A stretch of DNA of 7,031 bases from an uncultured Clostridia bacterium (GTDB lineage: Bacteria > Bacillota > Clostridia > Christensenellales > UBA1242), in contig CANQRE010000042.1 of assembly GCA_947626175.1 (NCBI GenBank), forward strand, positions 1 through 7,031, given 5' to 3'. The notes beneath the pieces are model-generated. The model did not search any database, had not been told where the DNA came from, and saw only the letters and a list, made by a program, of their open reading frames with translations. The translations under genes were made by a program, and so were the position numbers. Below, piece by piece: positions 1 to 5,528 of the stretch. The stretch's first letter is position 1. The number at the start of each line of letters is the position of its first letter.

Positions 1-235
1 CTTTAACCCTATGCTCATTAAATTTAGCAACAATCTCTTCTGAATAAGATTTAACTCCGTGCATATCTTCCTGATCTTCCACATCTTCTGAAGGCTTTAC
101 AGGTTGAGATTGACTAGGTTTTTCTGGTTTTTCCTTATTTTTGATATAATTGTAAGCAAAAACCCCACAACAAATAATTGCTGCCCCAATCAAAATTATA
201 AAAACCCAAGTAAAAAATTTTTTAGATTTTGACAT
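1..235 (-). CDS. Membrane-anchored protein of unknown function (partial, C-terminus beyond the window)
   Basis: The reading frame starts at an ATG at 235 and runs off the left edge, so only the first 78 residues are visible. The start is supported by AAGGAG just upstream. The N-terminus is short and basic (MSKSKK), followed by one hydrophobic segment at about residues 8-28 (ending IICCGVFAY), then a Lys/Glu/Pro/Ser-rich hydrophilic linker at about 32-58 (KNKEKPEKPSQSQPVKP). This is the layout of a signal-anchored protein whose C-terminal domain lies outside the membrane after a flexible stalk. It follows the leucine-rich-repeat protein by 39 nt with no terminator seen, so it is probably in the same leftward operon. 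The two adjacent Cys at the end of the hydrophobic segment do not form a clear lipobox. The function cannot be named from this fragment. Confidence 0.8.
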   Translation of the reverse strand, partial: MSKSKKFFTWVFIILIGAAIICCGVFAYNYIKNKEKPEKPSQSQPVKPSEDVEDQEDMHGVKSYSEEIVAKFNEHRVK

Positions 236-274
236 AATTAACTCCTTCGTTATTTATCAAATTACAAATAAGAA

Positions 275-1846
275 TCACCTATCACTGTAGAAAACTATCT
301 TTTGGAAACGCTCTGCATTCCAATATGGTTCGTAAGCTATAGATGGAGTTTTTTTGGATTCTGCTTCATATTGACTTTTAACTTTAGAAGGTATATAGAA
401 TGTGATCTGTTCCCACGTTGGAAAAGGATCATATGTTACGTTGGGATAGACAATGCTTTGGTCTTCTTTAATAACAACAGTTTGTAGGCTTGGGCAACGT
501 TGGAAAGCAAACGCTCCTATGTATCTAGCCTTTCCTAAACCAATTGAACGTAACTGATCGCAATTATCAAAGGCATGGGAACCAATATTTGCAATGCTTT
601 CTGGCAAATTAACTTTTGTTAACCCACAGAATGCAAAGCAATTGTCTGGGATAGAATTTAAATTAAAAGTGAAGAAGTTTATTGATTCCAAACTACTGCA
701 TCCTTCGAAACAGCTAGTCCCCCAATCCTTGATGTTTCCAAGCATAACATTTTGTAAATTTGAACATCCATAGAAAGCATTCGCACCTACGCTCACTTGA
801 CCTTCCAAATACAATTGCTTAATTTTTTTATCATCTCTAAAGGCTCCTGGAGCGATAGAATTGATACTATAATCTGAGCCTGAAATGGCTTTATTGGATT
901 TGGATAAAGAATATGTATCGTTGACATACACGGTAGATTGCACATTCAAACTTTTTGTGATCACACCATCTTCAATGTCATATCCCAACAATTCTCCCCA
1001 TTTAACAAAAAGTTCTAAATTCTTATTAACGACATCTTCGCCAACTTTATATTCAACATCATTAACGTCTCTCCAACCATTAAAAGTTTTGATGCCGTCA
1101 TCTTGAGGAATGCCAGGGCTCATCAAAGGGATTCCTTTCTTGTAAGCTTGCGTTGCAAAAACTTTATCCTTAGAAAATTCAAAGCCATTGTAATATTTGA
1201 CAACATAATATTCACCAATTGAACCTGTGCCAAAATTTACACCTTCCGAACTATAATTTGCTTCTTGAATGGTTAAAATAAATTTGTTTCTGTTAAAGAA
1301 ATTATTCCAATATTTAACTGCATTACTTCCACCTTTTGTTTGCAGTTTTATTGTTGTTGAGTTCGAATCAAATGTGAAATAAAAATACAAGGTATCTTGG
1401 CACAAGGTTTCTTGTTTAAAGCTTTTGAAAACATACTCATATGAGCCAATTAAATACGAACTTGTGTAAACATCTAGGTTGGTTGGCAAGTCATTCACAT
1501 AAACGCCATAGGTTTTATCTGCATCAAAAACTAAAACATCTTTGCTAATAATGTTTGCTGAATATTCGTCACCATCTTCTTGGACAAGCTCTATGTTTGT
1601 AAGGTCAAATTTAAAGTCATCAACATCAACCTGATTGTTTTCTTGTGTCCCAGTAATAATACCTAGCACACCGCCACGAGATGAATAATAAAAGTTCAAT
1701 TGGATGGCACAATAAACAGCCCCACAGAGTAACGCAACAAAAATTGCTGAACCAAAAAAATATTTCCCAGCCGGCCATTTAATCAATATCAATGCCACTA
1801 AGACAACGGCAACAATAATAATTACGTCAAACCAAATATTACTCAT
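275..1846 (-). CDS. Surface-exposed membrane protein with InlB-type repeat and BspA-like leucine-rich repeats
   Basis: A 523-residue protein. Residues about 7-24 and 30-50 are two hydrophobic spans separated by a basic loop (KWPAGK), which predicts both termini outside. Residues about 60-205 are a beta-rich region I do not recognise (YGVYVNDLPTN, Tyr/Phe/Asn rich). Residues about 213-284 match the Listeria-Bacteroides (InlB B-repeat) pattern, with F.GW then Y..G and ending LELFVKW. Residues about 326-485 hold six BspA/LRR_5-type repeats; their conserved Phe residues are at 336, 358, 380, 404, 426 and 448, a period of 22-24, with the signature AF.GC..L..V.L. A short tail follows. BspA-type repeats are commonly adhesive or protein-binding. 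The ATG overlaps the end of the upstream gene by 8 nt (ATGAGTAA), with GAGGTGG as ribosome binding site, so the two are probably translationally coupled. Role inferred: extracellular binding protein of the element. The exact function is unknown. Confidence 0.88.
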   Translation of the reverse strand: MSNIWFDVIIIVAVVLVALILIKWPAGKYFFGSAIFVALLCGAVYCAIQLNFYYSSRGGVLGIITGTQENNQVDVDDFKFDLTNIELVQEDGDEYSANIISKDVLVFDADKTYGVYVNDLPTNLDVYTSSYLIGSYEYVFKSFKQETLCQDTLYFYFTFDSNSTTIKLQTKGGSNAVKYWNNFFNRNKFILTIQEANYSSEGVNFGTGSIGEYYVVKYYNGFEFSKDKVFATQAYKKGIPLMSPGIPQDDGIKTFNGWRDVNDVEYKVGEDVVNKNLELFVKWGELLGYDIEDGVITKSLNVQSTVYVNDTYSLSKSNKAISGSDYSINSIAPGAFRDDKKIKQLYLEGQVSVGANAFYGCSNLQNVMLGNIKDWGTSCFEGCSSLESINFFTFNLNSIPDNCFAFCGLTKVNLPESIANIGSHAFDNCDQLRSIGLGKARYIGAFAFQRCPSLQTVVIKEDQSIVYPNVTYDPFPTWEQITFYIPSKVKSQYEAESKKTPSIAYEPYWNAERFQKIVFYSDR

Positions 1847-3119
1847 ACGCCACCTCTTTTTCTATAACCTGGCCAGCTACTGTTTCTCTTGTCATGCATG
1901 AAACAATGTTTAATTTATCAAGGTTATGGTCCTGTGTAAAACCAAAAAATTGATAACCTTTTTCTTTAAACCAATCAAGGTCAATAACAACTTTAAAACC
2001 GATGTCTTTCATGTATGGTTGGTATGCTTCCAAAAATTGATTAGACAGTTTTAATGCATAGGTTCCTTCAATAACCTCTACAAGGTCAAAATCATTTTGA
2101 GTTATTGTTAGAATGTTTTGTCCAGCAAAATATGAACCGTCTTCATATCCGCCATTCATTTTATAGGTAGCACTGCCATGAACCCTATTAAACAAACTTT
2201 CATGAGAATTTTGAATCCCGTCTGCAACAACTTCTATTTTGATAGCGTAATATGAAGCCATTTCTGTTTTAACAAGGTCCATGTTTTGGAAGGCCGTATC
2301 TTGATAAACACCGTTTTCATATTTGTAATAATCGAACCAATCTCCAAATTCGAAAACTGCACTTCTATTTGTCCCAAGTTCAGCTGATTGCAATGAGTTG
2401 TAAAGCATGTATGAAAAGCTGAAAGGATCACTTTGAACATAATAAAAGTTATAATCTTGTGAACCAAACACAACATAAAAATGATAATCACCGGCTTCTT
2501 TATATGCCAAATTAACATCGTTCATTTCTGTGTTCTTTCCTTTGAATTTCATAAGGAATATGTCATCACCTAATTGAACTCTAAAGCAGGACTCAACCGA
2601 TATTGGATTTGTTGAAAGCAAACTTGTGTTATAGTCATCACCTGACATATAATTGTAAGTTGTCGCGTTAGATTTCAGCTGATATGATCCCCTAAAACGA
2701 TAATAATCTTCGTTATCATACCATCCGCCTTTGTCACCAAATTTTTCACCTTTCGCTTGATTTGGCTCAACCGCATATTCAAAGCCCAGTTTGTCTTCCG
2801 TTGTATTCGTAACGAATTGCAACCCTTGTGAATAAAAAGCACTTTTGTTTTCATCTAGCAAATAGTTATATTTTATTTCAAAGCATTCCAAGCCATTGTT
2901 GTTTTTGTTGGTGAAATATTTGAGTTCCATAAAATATTTTTCATCACCTTTTGCTGATGTTTGCATTCCAACTTCATATGTGTTTGAAACGATTTTTTGA
3001 GGTGCAAAAAATACTATGTAAACATACCAAGAGCAAATTCCAAGACAAAATAAAGAAATAATGCCTAATATTCCAGCAAATATTTTTTGAACTGTTGACA
3101 TTACTTTTCCGTTACTCAT
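1839..3119 (-). CDS. Membrane-anchored extracellular protein of unknown function
   Basis: A 426-residue protein with one strong hydrophobic segment at about residues 13-38 (FAGILGIISLFCLGICSWYV) after a short N-terminus. About 385 residues of hydrophilic sequence follow, rich in Tyr, Phe, Asn and Asp (for example YFMELKYFTNKNNNG and FEFGDWFDYYKYENG). The absence of a clear cleavage site suggests an uncleaved signal anchor with a large outside domain. I do not recognise a named domain; the composition suggests beta-sandwich folds. The start at 3119 has AAGAGGT about 7 nt upstream; Met7 is a weaker alternative. The stop overlaps the start of the leucine-rich-repeat gene. It is separated from the 63-aa gene by 110 nt containing a strong hairpin. 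The shared anchor layout with its downstream neighbours suggests they form one surface module. Confidence 0.85.
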   Translation of the reverse strand: MSNGKVMSTVQKIFAGILGIISLFCLGICSWYVYIVFFAPQKIVSNTYEVGMQTSAKGDEKYFMELKYFTNKNNNGLECFEIKYNYLLDENKSAFYSQGLQFVTNTTEDKLGFEYAVEPNQAKGEKFGDKGGWYDNEDYYRFRGSYQLKSNATTYNYMSGDDYNTSLLSTNPISVESCFRVQLGDDIFLMKFKGKNTEMNDVNLAYKEAGDYHFYVVFGSQDYNFYYVQSDPFSFSYMLYNSLQSAELGTNRSAVFEFGDWFDYYKYENGVYQDTAFQNMDLVKTEMASYYAIKIEVVADGIQNSHESLFNRVHGSATYKMNGGYEDGSYFAGQNILTITQNDFDLVEVIEGTYALKLSNQFLEAYQPYMKDIGFKVVIDLDWFKEKGYQFFGFTQDHNLDKLNIVSCMTRETVAGQVIEKEVAYE

Positions 3120-3168
3120 AATTTTACCTCTTGAGCTGTCTCATCAGTTACAGGAGCTCATCTCCGTA

Positions 3169-3208
3169 AGACCGCCATTTGTAAAGCAAGGGAGAAAAAT
3201 GGCGGTTT
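3169..3208 (-). promoter_or_regulatory. Intercistronic hairpin between the 63-aa and 426-aa genes
   Basis: ACCGCCATTT (3171-3180) and AAATGGCGGT (3197-3206) form a perfect 10-bp inverted repeat with a 16-nt loop. It extends to 12 bp at 3169-3208 with one G-T pair. Neither strand has a U-tract after it, so it is not a typical intrinsic terminator. It lies within the leftward transcript between two genes. It could stabilise or process the mRNA to set different expression of the small and large membrane proteins. A weaker inverted repeat follows it before the 426-aa start (GAG/CTC plus CTGT/ACAG arms near 3124-3157). Confidence 0.6.
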
Positions 3209-3229
3209 CGACAATTATGCGTTTGTTAA

Positions 3230-3421
3230 TCAAATCAGCAACCGGGCAGCTGCATTTACACCCTCTTCAACTTGTTCGACACCATTGACTAAATCGTGGA
3301 ACTGTGGTATACCGAAGTAACAACCTACAAAAACGATTGCTCCTATAGCAAGCACGCCCAGGACTGCCAACGTTATTTTCCAACCTGTTGACATTTTTGA
3401 TTTTGAATATTTCTTTGCCAT
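3230..3421 (-). CDS. Small single-span membrane protein
   Basis: A 63-residue protein with a basic N-terminus (MAKKYSKSK), one transmembrane helix at about residues 16-37 (ITLAVLGVLAIGAIVFVGCYF), and a short C-terminal tail that looks amphipathic (VNGVEQVEEGVNAAARLLI). The positive charge before the helix predicts N-in, C-out topology. The ATG at 3421 has a clear AAGGAG site. It follows the replication-type gene after 127 nt of hairpin-containing leader and precedes two large anchored proteins. The size and layout would suit a pilin-like or coat-like subunit or a small partner of the surface proteins, but nothing in the sequence decides this. Confidence 0.8.
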   Translation of the reverse strand: MAKKYSKSKMSTGWKITLAVLGVLAIGAIVFVGCYFGIPQFHDLVNGVEQVEEGVNAAARLLI

Positions 3422-3460
3422 AATTTGTCTCCTTTTTTAAATTCGAGTTATAGTCCTCAC

Positions 3461-3494
3461 GCGGAATATATCCCGTTATACCGCATATAGCGGT
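3461..3494 (-). promoter_or_regulatory. Leader with alternative hairpins before the membrane-protein genes
   Basis: Reading the minus strand, ACCGC (3494-3490) and GCGGT (3484-3480) form a 5-bp stem with a 5-nt loop. CGGGA (3475-3471) and TTCCG (3466-3462) form a second stem with one G-U pair. The GCGG at 3484-3481 can instead pair with CCGC at 3464-3461, so the two arrangements exclude each other. This resembles an attenuator or RNA switch, but there is no U-tract, so transcription termination is not supported. Stems are short and the call is tentative. Confidence 0.35.
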
Positions 3495-3500
3495 TACTTA

Positions 3501-3539
3501 TTAAACATCAATCTTTTCATGTTGTGAGCTAATTGCCAT
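3501..3539 (-). CDS. Possible 12-residue leader peptide
   Basis: A tiny reading frame (MAISSQHEKIDV) begins at 3539 and sits 9 nt after the stop of the winged-helix gene. It has an AAGGAG site 5 nt before its ATG, as good as that of any gene here. It ends in tandem TAA codons and is directly followed by the alternative hairpins at 3461-3494. A leader peptide coupled to the downstream membrane genes is possible. The composition shows no run of a single amino acid typical of biosynthetic attenuation. It may equally be a chance ORF or the remnant of a deleted gene. Confidence 0.3.
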   Translation of the reverse strand: MAISSQHEKIDV

Positions 3540-3548
3540 TTAATCTCC

Positions 3549-4256
3549 TTATTCTTGATTTGCTTTTTCCCTATAAAGTGCCAAAGTTTCATCAAAGCTC
3601 AGTTTCGGGAATCTCTTTTGAATATCTCTGAACTTACGCAATTCTTTTGAATGATTACTGATGATCGCTGTCATAACATACGAGTTTACATACTCAATAT
3701 CATCCAAATCTTCTTTAAGCTTGTTTTTCAAAGCTGTAAGCCTGTCCAGCGACAAAATCTCAATAAGCGTTTCTAATAATTCAAATGTGACAGGCTCATC
3801 TGCAAGCGTCAATGTGTAAACCTCGGGCTCAAAATAGAAGTTGGCCAATGTTTGCAATATTGCATTTATGTTTGAACTTGTTTCCCAACATGGATATTGC
3901 AGCGTAAATCGTTTTTTGATTTTGTTAACTATCTCCATCTCGCTTTTAAATCTCATCATTGACAACTCAATTTGAGTGAATTCTTTTTTATGCACCTTTC
4001 CTTGAACATAAATTCTTCTCTTGTTTTTCACAAATTTTATGTCTATGTAGCCTTTTGCCTCTAAATCTTTCAGCCAAATTTGCAAACATCTTTCTTGGAT
4101 GCCTCCACAGCGTTGGCACAAGTAACAGTTTCTTGCCTTGGAAAATCCGAACTCGCCTCTTGAGGCGTTGATTTCCATGAGTAAAAACTTTTCTTGAATT
4201 GTTAGATCATCTGCCCATCTTGCATATCCAGGCATGACTGCATCATAAACAACCAT
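3549..4256 (-). CDS. Winged-helix replication-initiator-like protein
   Basis: A 235-residue soluble protein. Residues about 1-86 match the N-terminal winged helix-turn-helix of plasmid and phage replication initiators and replisome organisers: ARWADDLTIQEKFLLMEI, then NCYLCQRCGGIQERCLQIW as the recognition helix region, then LKDLEAKGYIDI and a basic wing (VKNKRRIYV). Several positions usually filled by Ala or Ser are Cys here (44, 47, 50, 57), an oddity; zinc binding is not established. The C-terminal part (about 125-205), ending DDIEYVNSYVMTAIISN, resembles the 'I.N...Y..T.L.N' motif at the end of DnaD/DUF6017-like regions. The start overlaps the preceding stop (TAATG) with GGAGG upstream, so it is coupled to the 68-aa gene. 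Inferred role: starts or organises replication of the excised element. A transcription regulator is the alternative. Confidence 0.72.
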   Translation of the reverse strand: MVVYDAVMPGYARWADDLTIQEKFLLMEINASRGEFGFSKARNCYLCQRCGGIQERCLQIWLKDLEAKGYIDIKFVKNKRRIYVQGKVHKKEFTQIELSMMRFKSEMEIVNKIKKRFTLQYPCWETSSNINAILQTLANFYFEPEVYTLTLADEPVTFELLETLIEILSLDRLTALKNKLKEDLDDIEYVNSYVMTAIISNHSKELRKFRDIQKRFPKLSFDETLALYREKANQE

Positions 4257-4462
4257 TATCCCTCCATACGTTGTTTAGGTTTGTAAAATTCAGTGTCGCA
4301 AATTAAAAGTGGCTTTTTGTTTCCTGAAAAGCCAAACAGTTTTGCCCTTTTATTTTGGCATAAAGCTTGTTTGAAAAGTAAGAAGGCATTTGCTAGTTCT
4401 TGTGTTTCACTGTGTATTAAAACATCATCTGTTGCCCACACAACGACTATAAAGACATTCAT
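4256..4462 (-). CDS. Small protein of unknown function (68 aa)
   Basis: A small soluble protein starting MNVFIVVVWATDD, with a mid-region LANAFLLFKQAL and a basic stretch NKRAKLFGF, ending KPKQRMEG. I do not recognise a family. An in-frame ATG exists at 4489, but the start at 4462 is preferred: the GGGGGG-containing site sits just before it, and the 38-codon ORF upstream ends at 4464, one base away, giving tight gene packing. The stop overlaps the ATG of the replication-initiator-like gene by 1 nt (TAATG). This suggests coordinated synthesis with it, as for accessory replication or copy-control factors, though this is only inferred from context. Confidence 0.7.
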   Translation of the reverse strand: MNVFIVVVWATDDVLIHSETQELANAFLLFKQALCQNKRAKLFGFSGNKKPLLICDTEFYKPKQRMEG

Positions 4463-4463
4463 C

Positions 4464-4580
4464 TTAGAGCCCCCCTTTTTTAAACGCATGATATTTGTCT
4501 AAAGACGTTCCTAGACAAGCTTTAAGCCCCCTAGATTCGCACCATCGGACATATTCTTTAATTGTTTCTATTCCAGTCAT
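4464..4580 (-). CDS. Small ORF, 38 aa, first gene of the leftward operon
   Basis: An ATG at 4580 with AAAAGGATGGGGAC in front opens a 38-residue frame that begins MTGIETIKEYVRWCESRGLK and ends HAFKKGGL. The TAA is separated by one base from the ATG of the 68-aa gene. It is the first frame downstream of the leftward promoter, about 50 nt from the expected transcription start. The composition is charged and helical-looking with no membrane span. The tight spacing and good ribosome site support it as real. The function is unknown; small first genes of such operons are often regulators or antirepressors, but nothing here proves that. Confidence 0.6.
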   Translation of the reverse strand: MTGIETIKEYVRWCESRGLKACLGTSLDKYHAFKKGGL

Positions 4581-4606
4581 GTCCCCATCCTTTTGCTACT
4601 ACAAGT

Positions 4607-4616
4607 CTCATATGAG
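4607..4616. promoter_or_regulatory. 10-bp perfect palindrome CTCATATGAG
   Basis: The palindrome lies between the two exact TTTTGCTACT copies, in the 5' untranslated leader of the leftward operon. It is a possible second type of operator. With only 10 bp it could be chance. Confidence 0.3.
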
Positions 4617-4627
4617 CCCGTTTTGCT

Positions 4628-4656
4628 ACTTTTTTTCTATTATGTAGAAAAAAAGT
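4628..4656. promoter_or_regulatory. 12-bp perfect inverted repeat over the leftward -10 (candidate operator)
   Basis: ACTTTTTTTCTA (4628-4639) and TAGAAAAAAAGT (4645-4656) are exact reverse complements with a 5-nt spacer TTATG. The centre lies within the -10 of the leftward promoter, so a dimer bound here would block that promoter. This is the position expected for a repressor operator between divergent phage-type promoters. It could also fold as a hairpin, but its AT-only core would be weak as a terminator. Confidence 0.6.
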
Positions 4657-4667
4657 TTCGTTGTCAA
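4639..4667 (-). promoter_or_regulatory. Leftward promoter of the replication/surface operon
   Basis: On the minus strand the -35 is TTGACA (4667-4662), a perfect consensus. A spacer of exactly 17 bp leads to a -10 of CATAAT (4644-4639), matching 5 of 6. Transcription should start near 4632, about 50 nt before the ATG of the 38-codon ORF. No other promoter of this quality was seen upstream of the leftward genes, so it may drive the whole operon. Confidence 0.75.
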
Positions 4668-4692
4668 GCAATTTTTGCACTTTTTTTATAAT
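4661..4692 (+). promoter_or_regulatory. Possible rightward promoter of the repressor genes
   Basis: A perfect -10, TATAAT, lies at 4687-4692. The nearest -35-like hexamer is TTGTCA (4661-4666), which shares its bases with the leftward TTGACA on the other strand. The 20-bp spacer is longer than ideal, so expression might be weak or depend on an activator or on the bound repressor. The first repressor ATG is about 70 nt downstream. Confidence 0.4.
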
Positions 4693-4765
4693 TTGTGGAA
4701 ATTTATGCAACTTTTAGTGTAAAAACAACAACTTTTTATAAAATTAGTATAAGGAAGGTAAAACT

Positions 4766-5113
4766 ATGCTACAGTTAAAAAACTTAATGAAAACAAAAAA
4801 TTTGACTCAACAAGATTTAGCTGAAGAACTAAATGTAACTCGAGGTTCTATTTATAAATACCTACAAGGTAAAGCCGAGCCTAATATTGATAATTTAAAA
4901 AAAATCGCAGATCTTTATGATGTAACGGTCGATTATCTTATAGGACATCCTACAAAATCCGGGCTGCCCCTGACAATGTATACAAGCAATCAGCAGCAGA
5001 TTATTGCAATGCTAAAGGAACTAGATGATGCTCAGTGTCTCAAACTAATCGGATATATTGAAGGAATGCTAGGCAAGGAATATATTCCGCCTAAACAAGA
5101 AAACTTTTTTTAG
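4766..5113 (+). CDS. XRE-family transcriptional repressor (first of tandem pair)
   Basis: A 115-residue DNA-binding protein. Residues about 4-60 form a lambda Cro/CI-type helix-turn-helix: LTQQDLAEELNVTRGSIYKY with the typical G.A.P......IAD continuation (QGKAEPNIDNLKKIADLYDV) and VDYLIGHP. The C-terminal half (58-115) is helical, with CLKLIGYIEGML, ending KQENFF, probably the dimerisation part. The start has AAGGAAGG 7 nt upstream. It lies divergent to the leftward operon across a promoter region full of symmetric sites, as expected for a repressor holding the element quiescent. There is no LexA-type peptidase domain, so release would need another trigger such as an antirepressor. A second copy follows 37 nt later. 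Confidence 0.9.
   Translation: MLQLKNLMKTKNLTQQDLAEELNVTRGSIYKYLQGKAEPNIDNLKKIADLYDVTVDYLIGHPTKSGLPLTMYTSNQQQIIAMLKELDDAQCLKLIGYIEGMLGKEYIPPKQENFF
4921..5113 (+). repeat. Direct repeat within the tandem repressors (second copy at 5306-5498)
   Basis: The 3' halves of the two repressor genes align at a constant offset of 385. Bases 4921-4995 are identical to 5306-5380 (75 nt), and 5056-5112 are identical to 5441-5497 (57 nt). A less similar stretch lies between. The 5' halves are clearly diverged. The sharp change at 4921/5306 suggests recombination or gene conversion rather than uniform ageing of a duplicate. Confidence 0.85.
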
Positions 5114-5150
5114 CATTCCTGCTTAGCTATTATATGAATGAGGTGATATT

Positions 5151-5498
5151 ATGCAAAATTTAAAATTGTTAATGGAACAAAATAAGGAATCAAGTCAAGC
5201 ACTTGGAACATTCCTAAACATCTCGCAGCCAACAATAAGCAGATATCTGTCAGGAAAAACCGAACCTCCTATAGAAGTTTTAATCAAAATTGCCGACCAT
5301 TACGGTGTAACGGTCGATTATCTTATAGGACATCCTACAAAATCCGGGCTGCCCCTGACAATGTATACAAGCAATCAGCAACAGCTTATTGCAATGATAA
5401 AGGATCTTAACGACATTCAATGTTTTAAACTATTTGGATTTATTGAAGGAATGCTAGGCAAGGAATATATTCCGCCTAAACAAGAAAACTTTTTTTAA
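5151..5498 (+). CDS. XRE-family transcriptional repressor (second of tandem pair)
   Basis: Also 115 residues and colinear with the first copy without gaps (start-to-start 385 nt). The helix-turn-helix region differs (SSQALGTFLNISQPTISRYL); by eye about 23 of the first 52 residues match. Residues 53-115 match at about 55 of 63, ending in the same KQENFF. A GAGGTGAT ribosome site precedes the ATG. Different recognition helices imply different DNA targets, whereas the shared C-terminal half would allow the two proteins to pair with each other if it is the dimerisation surface. It is probably co-transcribed with the first copy. A CI/Cro-like division of labour is possible but not shown. Confidence 0.9.
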   Translation: MQNLKLLMEQNKESSQALGTFLNISQPTISRYLSGKTEPPIEVLIKIADHYGVTVDYLIGHPTKSGLPLTMYTSNQQQLIAMIKDLNDIQCFKLFGFIEGMLGKEYIPPKQENFF

Positions 5499-5510
5499 TC
5501 TTTCCGCTCT

Positions 5511-5527
5511 CGCGCGCACGCGCGCGC
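5511..5527. terminator. Alternating CG tract / hairpin after the repressor genes
   Basis: Seventeen bases of almost pure CG alternation lie 12 nt after the second repressor stop. CGCGCG (5511-5516) and CGCGCG (5521-5526) can fold into a 6-bp stem with a CACG loop, followed by an AT-rich but not U-only stretch. It may serve as a weak terminator of the repressor operon. Alternating CG is also prone to the Z form. It stands out strongly against the AT-rich surroundings. Confidence 0.4.
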
Positions 5528-5528
5528 T

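Larger units (their letters stand above)
4591..4711. repeat. Four operator-like repeats, TTTTGCnACT family
   Basis: TTTTGCTACT occurs exactly at 4591-4600 and 4621-4630. Related copies are TTTTTGCACTTTTT near 4672-4685 and TTTATGCAACTTTT near 4702-4715. Aligned on the G of TGC (4595, 4625, 4677, 4707) the spacings are 30, 52 and 30 bp, so they form two pairs each about three helical turns apart. They flank the divergent promoters between the repressor genes and the leftward operon. They are probable binding sites for one or both XRE proteins. Confidence 0.5.

Noticed and set aside
302..1106. Plus-strand ORFs at 302-487 and 885-1106.
   Set aside because: They lie antisense within the leucine-rich-repeat gene, whose domains are recognisable; no ribosome site or domain supports them.
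3461..3494. Hairpins as an intrinsic terminator after the replication gene.
   Set aside because: Short stems and no T-run on either strand after them.
3461..3494. A dif-like XerCD site.
   Set aside because: The symmetric ATATA-centred sequence does not match the two conserved 11-bp arms of known dif sites.
4256..4489. Longer version of the 68-aa protein starting at ATG 4489.
   Set aside because: The longer start lacks a good ribosome site and would overlap the 38-codon ORF, whereas the ATG at 4462 has a G-rich site and tight spacing.
1..4580. Assignment as a filamentous (inovirus-like) prophage.
   Set aside because: Gene order is only loosely similar; no Zot-type ATPase, rolling-circle Rep motif or classical coat protein is visible.
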